Of a stretch of DNA of 64,000 nucleotides, positions 22,136 through 32,734 are shown piece after piece. This DNA comes from Diphasiastrum complanatum (taxonomy: Eukaryota > Streptophyta > Lycopodiopsida > Lycopodiales > Lycopodiaceae), in assembly GCA_029204225.1 (NCBI GenBank), contig CM055108.1:12401955-12465954 (forward strand). The letters are read 5' to 3'. The notes beneath the pieces are model-generated. The model was not told the DNA's origin. It searched no databases and saw nothing but the letters and a program-made list of their open reading frames with translations. How positions within the stretch are numbered: position 1 is the first letter of the stretch; the number at the start of each line of letters is the position of its first letter. A program made the translations under genes and the position numbers.

Positions 22136-23040
22136 TAAGAAGCTTCACATGTGTAAAGTATAGTCTTGTGTATAGCTTATTAGATATTTCAATGTTCACT
22201 AAGAGTTGATTGCAAAATGATCTCTGAAAAACAAGTTACAAGAGAAAAGTCAAGACTAGCTTGTGAACTACAAAATCATGATTGTCAATAATGACTCAAT
22301 GAGAAAGTACATCAAAACCATCATTTGAGTTGGCTGAGTTGATGTGGCTCATGCTCAGGTGCCATGTCATAGGAGAATTTACCTACTCGTCTCTAAGTTA
22401 CCTAATCATTAAGTATGCCAACCAAGGGTTGGTTGTTCACCACCTTCAATGGTTAGGTCCTACATTTTAGAAATCTTGATCAAATGACCTACCTAACACC
22501 TATGATTCAGATCTAACCAAGCTAGCCTCTTATTCACACTTGGAACAACCTCCAAATGTCTACACAAGATTTACCTAGTTAATCAAGCTAAAATTTGTCT
22601 ATTTTAAAATTCCTCCTCGAAACTAGTTTAATAAAATTAAGTTACACTTATGCATAACTCAAAGGTTGATCTTAGCTTGATAAATAAATTATTAGACAAA
22701 GATTCAGTGAGGCTATCGTCCACACAATCTGATAATGGAACATGTTGGAGTTGGATCTCTTTAGCTTGCACCTTCTGTCTCAGAAAGTGATGAGCAATCT
22801 TGATGTATTTACTTCTTGCATGAAATGTAAGATTGGTTGCAAGTTGTTGGGCTAATTGGTTTTCACAAAAAATAATTAGCAACTCATCGGCCTCCATTAC
22901 TAGAAGCTCCACTAACAACCTCTTGAGCCACAAAACCTCCTTTATTGTAGAGGTCAGAGCTTTGTACTTGGATTATGTTGAGGATAGTGAGATTGTACCT
23001 TGACTTTTGGAAAGCCAAGAAACACCCCATCATATAAGCC
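22136..23040 (-). pseudogene. Old copia remnant: RNase H end and possible LTR
   Basis: The minus frame 22637-22933 is a worn copia RNase H tail: E-A-D-E-L-L-I-I-F-C-E-N-Q, F-H-A-R-S-K-Y-I-K-I and L-Q-H-V-P-L-S-D-C. Upstream on that strand (to about 23030) the S-L-S-S-S-E-A-E-Y block is barely recognisable. A purine tract (GAGGAGGAA on minus, about 22609-22617) ends it, so 22136-22608 is probably its decayed 3' LTR. Older than Copia-B or Copia-C by its substitutions. Confidence 0.7.
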
Positions 23041-23280
23041 TCTTAATGAACTTACGGACTTTCAATCCACTTTGTTACCTACAAAATTAGAATTTGAGAA
23101 AGCTCTCAAGTCAATGTTAGCATGCTTATAAAGTACGCCAAAAGTTTTGATGGCTAAAACATATCTTAGCACCATTTTGGTCATTTTGCATAAATTGACT
23201 CAATATACCCATGCTAGGGCTAAGATCAAGCCTAGATATGCGTCAAAATTTGACCTACCTATTTGGCCCTATGTGTATTG
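23041..23280. other. Spacer before Copia-C
   Basis: No gene or repeat recognised. The last five bases TATTG are the left target-site copy. Confidence 0.5.
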
Positions 23281-23930
23281 TGTGAAAGATTCAACTAGTT
23301 TCATCACATTTTGCAATATTTTCATATTTGGCATATTGAGGCCAAAACTTGTTTTAGACTTAGAGGTTGACTTTTCAAAGTTCATTAGTCTAAATTTCAT
23401 TTGAATAAACACTTTTTGAAAGTGTGGGAAAGATAGAATACGAGTTTGAGTAGATTCAATTTGAATAAGCTGGGTACATTGAATCTAGACCCAAAATTGG
23501 TAGGATTAGCATTTTGGTGGGAAAGCCAAGTGGCCAAATAGGGTTTGGACCTGTTATAAAGGGATGTAACTCGCGGAGAGAGTCATCTTCTCTCTTCTCT
23601 ATCTCATTTCATGCTTATACATGGTTCTCTTGGGTTCTACTATCCATTGGTGCACTATCTTGGTGATTGCTTGCAATTCCATGTGTAGAACGATTTATAT
23701 TTGCTATTTTTGGATCCACACGTGTGAAATACAGTAGCTTGCTAGTTTTGTACGGACTGCAACAGTACATAATCATCTCATTCAAGTTTGATCAAGTTCT
23801 ATTAGTGTTTGCATCTCAAATTGTGTGTAGATGCTGATTTTTCTACATTGGTGAAATTGGTAGTGTATTTCTCTTTCTAACCAAAGATCATTCAAGTAGA
23901 TTGGATCTTAAGGATCTGAAATGTTTCACA
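23281..23930 (+). repeat. Copia-C 5' LTR
   Basis: 650 bp, TGTGAAAG to TTTCACA. It lacks about 93 bp present in the 3' LTR, between 'tttcat' and 'gaataaac' near 23401. It holds CACACGTGTG (23717-23726) and TATAAA (23555-23560). Confidence 0.93.
23555..23560 (+). promoter_or_regulatory. TATA box in Copia-C 5' LTR
   Basis: TATAAA in a GC-richer local context. The 3' LTR equivalent is TATAAAAG at 26691-26698. Likely Pol II core promoter of the element; inferred from motif and position. Confidence 0.6.
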
Positions 23931-23942
23931 TGGTATCAGAGC
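23931..23942 (+). promoter_or_regulatory. Copia-C primer-binding site
   Basis: TGGTATCAGAGC directly follows the LTR, matching initiator Met tRNA. Confidence 0.93.
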
Positions 23943-24530
23943 TTGTGTTTCAGGTTATGAAGGAGGAAATCAGATCTATCAATGATTTGGTGAAGATATC
24001 AAGTCTAGAGCATGCTAGAGAGGATTCCACACCAAAATCGGATTTTTTGCTTTTGTAGATTGGATCTTTTGTAGATCAAAACACTAAATAGGTCAATATA
24101 CTTGTTCAATTCTATTTTTTGAATTCACATGATGGATTTGGCCGATTTTTAAATCATTGGTTTAGCCTAAGTGGTGGCTTATAGATTGCATATCAAATTT
24201 TCAACATTTGCATGTAGATTTGGAATAGTCAATATTTTGTGATTTTGTCAAAACCCTAATTTTGATTGGATCTCTAGATAGTGAGGTTACTGGACTTCAT
24301 TTGAGTGCGTTTCAATCTTAGGAAGTGGCAAAAGTCATTAGATTGAGGATAGATCATAGGTTGATAAATATTCCATGATTCTATGTGTTGATTTGCTTGG
24401 ATAAGTGCTAGAAGAGAATTTGTGAGATAGTTTCAAATCTTGGTGATTTCTTTTGAAAGCATTTGTTGTTGTTCAAAGGTGTGCTTTGTGCATTGAAACA
24501 GGTTGAAAGAGAAGATCAGGTCATTGCTAC

Positions 24531-24923
24531 ATGGCAGCCTCAATTGGAGTCATGTTGGAAGCCAATGATAGGCTTAACTCAAGTAGCTATTCATTATGGA
24601 AAGTGAGGATGGAGTCACTTCTTGAGATGAATGATGTTTTGGATATTGTTGTAGGTTTGGAGGAAAGACCAACAACACAACAAGATCAATTGAGGTATGA
24701 CAAGAGGGCCAAGAAGGCTCTACACATGATAAAGATGAATGTTACCAATGAACTTCTCAAGGAAGTTGGTAAGTGCACATCATCTTTGGAAGATTGGAAT
24801 TCATTGAAGAAGCTTTGTGAATCCAAGTCTACTTCTAGAGTGTTGACTCTAAGAAGGCAAATCTTTTCTTGTTTGCAAAAGAATGAAGAAAGTCCAAGTA
24901 CTTTTGTTTTGAGAATGAAAGCA
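24531..24923 (+). pseudogene. Copia-C truncated gag
   Basis: ATG at 24531 opens a gag N-terminus: R-M-E-S-L-L-E-M-N-D-V-L-D-I-V-V-G and H-M-I-K-M-N-V-T-N-E-L-L. After F-V-L-R-M-K-A it jumps, in another phase, to integrase at AAAGCA (24918-24923). Compared with Copia-B, about 400 codons (rest of gag, knuckle, protease, pre-integrase, first catalytic Asp) are gone. The nominal frame runs on to 25001 in the wrong phase. Confidence 0.88.
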
Positions 24924-25792
24924 AGGATGAAGTGTATGATGTCTTTGTCAAGTTCAAGAATGCAAGGGAGAATCAATTCTCCACAAAGATCAAGTGCTTG
25001 AGAGGTGACAATGGTGGTGAGTATATATCTAACAAGTTCAAGGCTTTTTGTGATGAGCATGGGATCAAGAGGGAGTATACAACATCAAGGACCCCACAAC
25101 AAAATGGAGTGGCTGAAAGGAAGAATAGAACTTTATGTGAAAGTGCTAAAGCTACTAGGTTAAGTGCTAATCTTGACAAACCATTTTGGGATCAAGCTTT
25201 GTTGTGTGCCAATTTCTTGTGCGATAGGTGGCCGAGTGCTATTTTGGATGGAAGGACACCTTTTGAGATGCTATTCAAGAGGAGGCCGAGTGTCAACTTT
25301 CTAACAACCTTTGGATGCACATGCTATGTCAACATTACTCTTGACCCTAAACCAAGGAGGATCCATCTTCAAGAAGAGGTATTTTTGTTGGATATAGTGA
25401 GGTGAGTAAAGCCTACAAGGTTTACATTCCTTCTACTAACAAAGTGATTGTTGGTAGAGATGTCATTTTTGATGAGGGAAACATTCCAAAGGTGTCTTCA
25501 AGCATGATTGATGGTAAAATAGATGGTTCTAACATTCTTGATGTTGATGAGAAGGATTCTACTTTGGATGGTGGTGATGATGGACCTTCATCAAGTCAAA
25601 AGCCAAGGAGAACATCAAGAGAAAGACAAGTACCTTCAAGGCTCACATATGATCAAAAGGGTAAGCAAGTAGTTTCTGGAAACTATGTTGCTTTCCTAAC
25701 CTCTTTGGATGATCCTACAAGTGTAGATCAAGCAAGGAAAGAAGAGGAGTGGATCCAAGCAATGGATCTTGAGTATCGATCTCTTATGAAGA
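24924..25792 (+). pseudogene. Copia-C integrase C-terminal half and linker
   Basis: Frame 24932-25405 carries L-R-G-D-N-G-G-E-Y (second Asp) and P-Q-Q-N-G-V-A-E-R-K (final Glu); the first Asp is deleted. A frameshift near 25375 leads to 25402 onward: S-K-A-Y-K-V-Y-I-P-S-T-N-K-V, a Ser-rich linker, and W-I-Q-A-M-D-L-E-Y, which in Copia-B leads straight into RT. Here it stops at L-M-K-S and the cassette follows. Confidence 0.88.
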
Positions 25793-26071
25793 GTGGAACA
25801 TCTTTTGGAGGATCTTCTTGTGTAGATGGTGCTATGCAAGTGGATGGATGTTATCTTGCTATAAAATCAAGTAATGGATCTGGAAAACAAAGTTTGTTCA
25901 ATGACTTTGATGGTCAAGTTGAAGATCAAGAGGTTGATCTCAAAGCGCTTCAACTAGTCAAAAGGGAAGTTGGCAATTTGGAGCTAGTCAAGAGCATCAA
26001 AGGAGAGGTAATTGGCAAAGGTGTTATGGATCTATTTCTGCAGCATATTGAAGACTCAAGTAATGTGACAA
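25793..26071 (+). other. Non-pol cassette in Copia-C
   Basis: In frame with the linker, about 90 codons with G-S-S-C-V-D-G-A-M-Q-V-D, L-F-N-D-F-D-G-Q-V-E-D-Q and G-N-L-E-L-V-K-S-I-K-G. By eye it is near 75-80% identical in DNA to the first third of the Copia-D cassette. It begins with a second copy of a T-S-x-x-x-x-S/P-x-V-D motif, as if copied from a Copia-D-like element with a little of its linker. It ends within RNase H. Function unknown. Confidence 0.7.
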
Positions 26072-26316
26072 TCAATCAGCCCAAATAATGGCATCCAATC
26101 CTATCTTTTATGCTAGGAGCAAGCATATTGAGATACAATATCATTTTGTGAGGGAGCGAGTCATTGAAAAGGAGGTGGAGCTTCAACATGTGTCTTCAAG
26201 GGAATGTGTAGCTGATATCTTCACCAAAGCATTGGGAAAAGACTTGTTCATGAAGCATAGGACTTCACTTGGAGTATTATCAAATTCTATGCTAAAACTA
26301 GTTGAAGAGGGAGTGT
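26072..26316 (+). pseudogene. Copia-C RNase H tail
   Basis: Continues with S-A-Q-I-M-A-S-N-P-I-F-Y-A-R-S-K-H-I-E and C-V-A-D-I-F-T-K-A-L-G (last RNase H Asp), ending E-E-G-V with a TGA made by the first bases of the LTR. The frame differs from the cassette frame, whose TAA is at about 26086. Confidence 0.9.
26304..26313 (+). promoter_or_regulatory. Copia-C polypurine tract
   Basis: GAAGAGGGAG directly before the 3' LTR; the plus-strand primer site. Confidence 0.88.
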
Positions 26317-27056
26317 GAAAGATTCAACTAGTTTCATCACATTTTGCAATATTTTCATATTTGGCATATTGAGGCCAAAACTTGTTTTAGACTTAGAGGT
26401 TGACTTTTCAAAGTTCATTAGTCTAAATTTCATTATTTGAACCCTTTAGTCATTGTGGAAAGCAATCAAGAATCTCAAGTCTTGTGCAAAGCAATCAACA
26501 AAACTTTAATGTCACACATGATCTACGTGAATAAACACTTTTTGAAAGTGTGGGAAAGATAGAATGCGAGTTTGAGTAGATTCAATTTGAATAAGTTGGG
26601 TACATTGAATCTAGACCCAGAATTGGTAGGGTTAGCATTTTGGTGGGAAAGTCAAGTGGCCAAATAGGGTTTGGACCTGCTATAAAAGGATGTAACTCAT
26701 GGAGAGAGTCATCTTCTCTCTTCTCTATCTCATTTCATGCATATACATAGTTCTCTTGGGTTCTACTATCCATTGGTGCACTATCTTGGTGATTGCTTGC
26801 AATTCTATGTGTAGAATGATCTATATTTGTTATTTTTGGATCCACACATGTGAAATACAGTAGCTTGGTGGTTTTGTACGAACAGCAACAATACATAATC
26901 ATTTCATTCAAGTTTGATCAAGTTCTATTAGTGTTTGCATCTCAAATTGTGTGTAGATGCTGATTTTCCTACATTGGTGAAATTGGTAGTGTATTTCTCT
27001 TTCTAACCAAAGATCATTCAAGTAGATTGGATCTTAAGGATCTGCAATCTTTCACA
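26314..27056 (+). repeat. Copia-C 3' LTR
   Basis: 743 bp, full-length compared with the 650-bp 5' LTR. The palindrome has decayed to CACACATGTG (26843-26852), a CpG to TpG-type change. Confidence 0.93.
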
Positions 27057-27310
27057 TATTGCAATCCAGAACTCATTTTAACCTAGTGTCTATTCTGACT
27101 CAAGTAGTGATCCTATTTGAACCTTGAGAATCACAATCCGTTTAAACCCTGATCACAAAAGTATCGATAGAAATGAACATATTTTCTTAAGAGCATATCA
27201 AAATTGTCTAGATGAAAATATGGGCACTACTTACTGGCTAACCCCTTAGTTGTATCATTGTATACTTCCTTCGTAGGTAGTTGGTGACATTGAGATCCCC
27301 TACAAAGCCA
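27057..27310. other. Spacer between Copia-C and the unit B chimera
   Basis: Starts with the right target copy TATTG. No gene recognised and no match to units A or C. Confidence 0.5.
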
Positions 27311-27526
27311 AGGAAATTGATCTTCCACCCCGAGGAAGAGGATGTAGGATCTCAATTGTCTAGTGGTGTTATTGACAAGCCAATCTTGAAATCGAAGACA
27401 AAGGACTATGACATAGTCACTGATATTGGATCTCTTCGTCCGAATATCACTTTTGAACAACTTTGGCCGATAACACTTATTACAGAAAGCAACTGAAAGG
27501 TCTTTATGCCCCTAGAAAGAAGAAAG
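27311..27526 (+). pseudogene. Gypsy gag-end fragment, unit B, split by Copia-B
   Basis: Frame 27281-27496 matches the unit C frame 52737-53012 (E-E-E-D-V-G-S-Q-L-S-S-G-V-I-D, F-E-Q-L-W). It is cut at 27526 by insertion of Copia-B and resumes at 33393. The flanking GAAAG (27522-27526) is the left target copy. Confidence 0.8.
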
Positions 27527-28179
27527 TGTGAAAAACTCAGATCCAAAAGATGCTAAAGTTTCATAAAGATCTTGGCCATGGAAGTTATGCACATCTAGAT
27601 TGAAAAAATGATAGAAATTGTGATGTTAAGCATACTAAACATCAACTAAACATCAAGATCTGATCATAAGCTTCCACAAACAGAAACTTGTTGTCCCTGT
27701 CCGTACTTCAGAGCCTACAACCTGCATTTCACACGTGTGAAGCCATAGCAACAAAGAAATCACAATTCTAGTGGCTAGAATGCAAGATATGAACAAAAAA
27801 GTGAGAGAGAAGAAGATGGATCTTCAAAGAGCATAACATTCATTCAATAGAATGAAAATGAGATGTGTACATACTCGTGGAGATGGCTATTTATAGCAGC
27901 CATAGTGCCTCTTGGCCACTTGTCTTATGATAGGCTAAAATTGGGGTCCAATAGGATTCACCCATCTACCTAGAAATTTGGTCAAATAGGAATGCACCAA
28001 ATTATGAGCCAATAGAAGAGCTCCACACTCGACCTCCTCTAATTAATGTGACCTCAAAAGTAGTGTACACATACTTTGGGCCTCTACATACATGTATGAA
28101 CCTATCTCTAACTTTTATTTGGCCATAGGCCTACAAAATCTCAAGTTAGGAAAATACTACTAGTTGACAATTTTTCACA
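27527..28179 (-). repeat. Copia-B 3' LTR
   Basis: 653 bp, TGTGAAAAACTC to TTTTTCACA on the plus strand. Contains the palindrome TTCACACGTGTGAA (27728-27741) and a minus-strand TATA box. Confidence 0.95.
27887..27895 (-). promoter_or_regulatory. TATA box, Copia-B 3' LTR
   Basis: Minus strand reads TATAAATAG, in good plant TATA context. Same motif in the other LTR at 33095-33103. Confidence 0.65.
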
Positions 28180-31100
28180 CTCCCTCTTCAACTAGTTTTA
28201 GCATAGATTTAGAAAGTACACCAAGACTTGTTCTATGCTTGAAAAATAAGTCCTTTCCCAATGCTTTGGTAAAGATATCAGCCACACATTCCTTTGATGG
28301 GACATGTTCAAGCTTGATCTCTTTTGCCAACACTTGTTCTCTCACAAAATGGTAAGCCACCTCGATATGTTTGCTCCTTGCATGGAAAACCGGATTGCTT
28401 GCTAGACTTTGGGCTGAAAGGTTGTCACAAAAGATGATTGGACTCTCTGAAAAATCCAGCAAATGAAGCTCCATAATCATCCTCTTGATCCACACCATCT
28501 CCTTTGTGCATGATGTCAAAGCTTTGTACTCGGCCTCACTAGAAGAAAGTGATATAGTTGCTTGTTTCTTCGACATCCATGAGATAGCTCCATCACCTAT
28601 GAAAATAGCATGTGCATTTATGGATTTTCTATCCATAAGGTCTCCTGCAAAATCTGAATCTGAAAAACCAAATAAGTTAGGTGATGAGCCTCTATAAACA
28701 ATGCCAAAATCTTTTGTTCCCGAGATGTATCTCAAGATCCTCTTTCCTAGTTTCCAATGTTCTATGCTAGGATCTTGCATGAATTGGCTTAATCTACCAA
28801 CACAATAAGATAAATCAGGTCTTGTGATGGTTAGATATATAAGAGAACCTATTAGCTTCCTATAGAGAGTAATGTCCTCGAAGGATCTTTCATTACCTCT
28901 TATAGTTAGCTTTACATGTGATTCCATAGGTGTATCAATAGGATTTGCATCTACCATATGAAATCTATTGAGAATAGAAATAGCATACTTCTCTTGTGAA
29001 ATAAAAGTGATTTGAGAAGTTCTAATTACTTCTATTCCTAAGATATAGCTCAAAAGACCAAGATCATGCACTTCAAATTCCTTTTTTAGTGCTTTCTTGA
29101 TATCTTCTATATCTTCCTTGTTCCCTCCACTTAAAATAATGTCATCCACATAAATTAGAAGGATTGTAACATCATTAGCACTAATTCTAAAGTAAAGTGA
29201 ATGATCATACTCACTCATAGTGAAGTTTTGAGAAAGTAGAAAAGAGTTAAGCCTAGCATACCAACTCCTTGGTGCTTGCTTAAGACCATACAAACTTTTT
29301 TGTAGAAAACACACATGATTAGGCTTGCTATGAGAAACATAGCTCTCGGGTTGCTCCATGTAGACTTCCTCTTCAAGATCACCATTCAAGAAAGCATTAG
29401 AAATGTCTAATTGCCAAAGATCCCATCCATAAAGAGTTGCAAGGGAAATGATTACTCTTATGCTCACCATCTTTGCCACGGGTGCAAAGGTTTCCTCATA
29501 GTCAATGCCATGCTCTTGAGCATAACCTTTAGCCACCAACCTTGCCTTCAACTTGTTGATAGATCCATCTTGATTTGTCTTTACCTTGAAGATCCATTTG
29601 CATCCAATTGCACTTTTGCCCTTTGGAAGCTCCACCAATCTCCATGTGTTGTTCTTCATAAGTGCTTCAAACTCAAGATCCATTGCTTGGATCCATTCCT
29701 CTTTTTGCCTTGCTTCATCTACACATGAAGGTACATCAAAAGAAGTTAGGAAAGCATAGTTGGATCCATCCACCACTTGCTTACCTTTGCCATCATAAGT
29801 GAGCCTTGAGGGTTTCACTTTATGCCTTGGAGTTCTCCTTGGAATTTGACTTGAAGAGGCTTCTTCAACATCCACATCCAATGTGTCATCAACTCCATTG
29901 TCATCAAGCACATTAGTTGCAACAACACCATCATCACTTGAAACAACTTTTGGAATGTTACTTTCATCAAAAATGACATCCCTACTTGTGAACACTTTCT
30001 TGATTGAAGGAACATAAATCCTATATGCTTTGCTTACTTCACTATAACCAACAAAAATGCCCTTTCTTGAAGATGGATCCTCCTTAGTTCTATCATCAAG
30101 AGTAATGTTGAAGTAGCAAATGCATCCAAAAGTTCTTAGAAACTTGACATTAGGCTTCATACCAAACAAAGCTTCAAAAGGGGTTTTTCCTTCCAATACA
30201 ACACTTGGCCATCTATTGCATAGGAAATTTGCACACAACAAAGCATCACTCCAAAAAGGTTTAGGAAGATTAGCATTCAATCTCATTGCCTTTGCACTCT
30301 CACACAAGGTTCTATTTTTCCTCTCGGCCACTCCATTTTGTTGTGGTGTTCTTGGACATGTGTACTCCCTCTTGATCCCATGCTCATCGCAAAAGGCTTT
30401 GAATTTGTTAGAAATGTATTCACCACCATTGTCGCTCCTCAAGCATTTGATTTTGGTTGTAAATTGAGTCTCAATAGCAACTTTGAACTTGACAAACACA
30501 TCAAACACCTCATCCTTGCTCTTTAGTAGATAAACCCAACAAAATCTACTAAAATCATCAATGAAAGTTACATACATCTTAGCACCTCCATTGCTAATTG
30601 TAGTAACACCATGAATATCCGAATGCAAGAGAGAAAAAGGCATCTTAGATCTAGATATAGATCTAGTATATGGCAATCTATGTGATTTAGACAAAGCACA
30701 TTCTTCACAAACATGATTCAAGCAAGTAAGAGACTTGGGAAGTCCCCTTACTACCTCCTTTTTGGCTATTACCTCCAAGGCCTTGTAGTTGAGATGTCCC
30801 ATCCTTTTATGCCATACCTCTTGAATTGACATTTGTTCATTTGCCATGCATCCAACTTGGTTAGCAACAACACATGCATCAAGCTTGAACAATTTCCCTT
30901 GCCTTTTCCCTTTTGCAATGATACTACACCCCTTTTTGATCAAGCAAGCATCACCATCAAACTCAACTTTGAATCCTTTGTCAAGCATTTGGCTTACACT
31001 AAGTAAGTTCTTGGTAATGGATGGAATGAGCAAAACATCTTTCAATTCTATATTCCTATTTGTAGAAAGTGAAATAGGAATTGTGCCAATCCCCTTGATT

Positions 31101-32125
31101 GCACACTCACCATCATTTGCGGTATAGATTACCTTCCTATCACCATCAAATGCCATTAAAGATGAAAAATACTCTTTATGATATGTCATATGAGAAGTGG
31201 CTCCACTATCAATCCACCAAGGATCAATGTCTCCATGATTAGCCAACAAGCAAGATGACATAACAAAAGCATCATTTGAAAGAAGCTCATCCCCACCCTC
31301 ATCAATAGTTAGATTGGTTTGCTTTTCCCCTTGATCCCTCTTTTTCTTGAAACAATCACTAGCAAAATGCCCTTTGACTCCACAATAGAAACATTTTAGC
31401 TTAGATCTATCCTTCTTTTTGCCAAAAGTAGAGTGCTCACCTTGGTCTTGCCCTTTAGACCAATTGCTTTTACCTTTGCCCTTGAACTTGCCTTTAGAGA
31501 ACATTGCCTCCTCTTCTCCTCCTTGAGATGTAGAAGATGCTCCCACTCTTGCTTGCAACCTGAATTCTTCAGCCAACAAGACCTCTTGCAAGTCTCCAAC
31601 ACTTGGTAAACATTTTTGGATAGCATAACTTTGAACAAGATTAGCATGATCATCCAACAAGCCATTGAGAATCACTTGAACAAGCTCCTCATTATTTATG
31701 CCATCATTAATGCATGCTAACTCATCATTCAATGCTTTAACTCTCAAAACAAAAGCATGTCCACTCTCACTCTTCTTTTGCATACAAGAAAAGATTTGCC
31801 TTCTTAAAGTCAACACTCTAGAAGTAGACTTGGATTCATAAACCTTCTTCAAGGCTTCCCAAGCTTCACTAGATGATGTGCACTTACCAACCTCTTTGAT
31901 AAGCTCATTTGTCACATTCATCTTGATCATGTGAAGGGCTTTCTTTGCCCTCTTGTCATACCTTAATTGTTCTTGAGGTGCCAAAGGTCTCTCCTCCACA
32001 CCTACAACAATATCCATCAACTCATTCATCTCAAGCAAAGACTCCATCCTTACTTTCCAAGTAGAATAGTTGAGGGAGGTAAGCCTATCATTGCTTTCCA
32101 ACATGTAGCCTCCATTTGTAGCCAT
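28175..32125 (-). CDS. Copia-B gag-pol polyprotein, intact 1,316 aa
   Basis: A single frame encodes the full copia order. Gag spans about 1-240, with the zinc knuckle C245-C248-H253-C258 (C-F-Y-C-G-V-K-G-H-F). The protease is D306-S-G-A-T-S-H. The integrase zinc site is H439, H444, C473 and C476, and the integrase core is D503, D565 (R-S-D-N-G-G-E-Y) and E601. RT has W-Q-L-D907 and Y-V-D994-D995. RNase H has D1156, E1197 (S-S-S-E-A-E-Y), D1234 and D1283 (V-A-D-I-F-T-K). All expected catalytic residues are present and no stop interrupts them. The ATG at 32125 follows a leader of about 600 bases after the primer site. The TGA lies inside the 3' LTR (28175-28177). Gag in the same frame as pol is normal for copia. 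The product forms virus-like particles and copies and integrates the element. Confidence 0.97.
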   Translation of the reverse strand: MATNGGYMLESNDRLTSLNYSTWKVRMESLLEMNELMDIVVGVEERPLAPQEQLRYDKRAKKALHMIKMNVTNELIKEVGKCTSSSEAWEALKKVYESKSTSRVLTLRRQIFSCMQKKSESGHAFVLRVKALNDELACINDGINNEELVQVILNGLLDDHANLVQSYAIQKCLPSVGDLQEVLLAEEFRLQARVGASSTSQGGEEEAMFSKGKFKGKGKSNWSKGQDQGEHSTFGKKKDRSKLKCFYCGVKGHFASDCFKKKRDQGEKQTNLTIDEGGDELLSNDAFVMSSCLLANHGDIDPWWIDSGATSHMTYHKEYFSSLMAFDGDRKVIYTANDGECAIKGIGTIPISLSTNRNIELKDVLLIPSITKNLLSVSQMLDKGFKVEFDGDACLIKKGCSIIAKGKRQGKLFKLDACVVANQVGCMANEQMSIQEVWHKRMGHLNYKALEVIAKKEVVRGLPKSLTCLNHVCEECALSKSHRLPYTRSISRSKMPFSLLHSDIHGVTTISNGGAKMYVTFIDDFSRFCWVYLLKSKDEVFDVFVKFKVAIETQFTTKIKCLRSDNGGEYISNKFKAFCDEHGIKREYTCPRTPQQNGVAERKNRTLCESAKAMRLNANLPKPFWSDALLCANFLCNRWPSVVLEGKTPFEALFGMKPNVKFLRTFGCICYFNITLDDRTKEDPSSRKGIFVGYSEVSKAYRIYVPSIKKVFTSRDVIFDESNIPKVVSSDDGVVATNVLDDNGVDDTLDVDVEEASSSQIPRRTPRHKVKPSRLTYDGKGKQVVDGSNYAFLTSFDVPSCVDEARQKEEWIQAMDLEFEALMKNNTWRLVELPKGKSAIGCKWIFKVKTNQDGSINKLKARLVAKGYAQEHGIDYEETFAPVAKMVSIRVIISLATLYGWDLWQLDISNAFLNGDLEEEVYMEQPESYVSHSKPNHVCFLQKSLYGLKQAPRSWYARLNSFLLSQNFTMSEYDHSLYFRISANDVTILLIYVDDIILSGGNKEDIEDIKKALKKEFEVHDLGLLSYILGIEVIRTSQITFISQEKYAISILNRFHMVDANPIDTPMESHVKLTIRGNERSFEDITLYRKLIGSLIYLTITRPDLSYCVGRLSQFMQDPSIEHWKLGKRILRYISGTKDFGIVYRGSSPNLFGFSDSDFAGDLMDRKSINAHAIFIGDGAISWMSKKQATISLSSSEAEYKALTSCTKEMVWIKRMIMELHLLDFSESPIIFCDNLSAQSLASNPVFHARSKHIEVAYHFVREQVLAKEIKLEHVPSKECVADIFTKALGKDLFFKHRTSLGVLSKSMLKLVEEGV
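28180..28189 (-). promoter_or_regulatory. Copia-B polypurine tract
   Basis: Minus strand GAAGAGGGAG, adjacent to the 3' LTR and inside the last codons of the polyprotein. Identical to that of Copia-C. Confidence 0.9.
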
Positions 32126-32722
32126 GTTGCAATGATTGATCTCTGATCTTTGACCTGTTCCAATGCACTAAGCACTCTCTTGAATCAACAAATGAAACAC
32201 AAGAAGAAATCACAAAGATTTGGAACCTAAAACCTTACTTTTTCTCTCTTTTCCTCACTTTTTCCTCAATTTTAGCCACTAGTTTTATGATTTCTTGATC
32301 AAACCAAGACCAAACCTCAATATACTTGCTTTTCCCTCACTCCTAAGATTGAAATACACTCTTGAATCATTCAGCAAACTGAAAATCAGAGGGTTACATC
32401 AATTTTGAAGTTTTTGACATGAAGAAGCAAGAAATTGAATCAAAAAACTATATGCTAGAATGGAAAACTAATAGGATCTTGTTGGATCTTGCATCTCCCT
32501 CTTTCCAAAACAATTTTTGTCTCCTTATTCTGATAAGTACAGAGGGAATTCGCCCTACTTCAATTGAAATGCATACAAATGATGTTTTGATCACAAAGAT
32601 CCAATTTCTACACATAAATCAACAAGATTTTTAGCTAGAAACTTGATTGGAATGCTACAAAAGCAAACTCGCCCACAAATCTCTTCTAAATCTGGCAAAA
32701 CCTGCACATTTGGCCGCCTAAT

Positions 32723-32734
32723 GCTCTGATACCA
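32723..32734 (-). promoter_or_regulatory. Copia-B primer-binding site
   Basis: Minus strand TGGTATCAGAGC next to the 5' LTR end, for initiator Met tRNA. Confidence 0.95.

Larger units (their letters stand above)
23281..27056 (+). mobile_element. Copia-C, non-autonomous copia element with TSD
   Basis: 3,776 bp bounded by LTRs TGTGAAAGATTC...TTTCACA, with target duplication TATTG at 23276-23280 and 27057-27061. Inside are a primer site, a gag N-terminus, integrase, a non-pol cassette and the RNase H tail. Protease and RT are absent. It could move only with enzymes from a related element such as Copia-B, whose polypurine tract and terminal bases are alike. Confidence 0.93.

Noticed and set aside
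29411-31127. Plus-strand frames of 62-115 codons opposite the Copia-B polyprotein
   Set aside because: They are mirror frames of a long, catalytic-residue-complete minus-strand frame and contain no domain.
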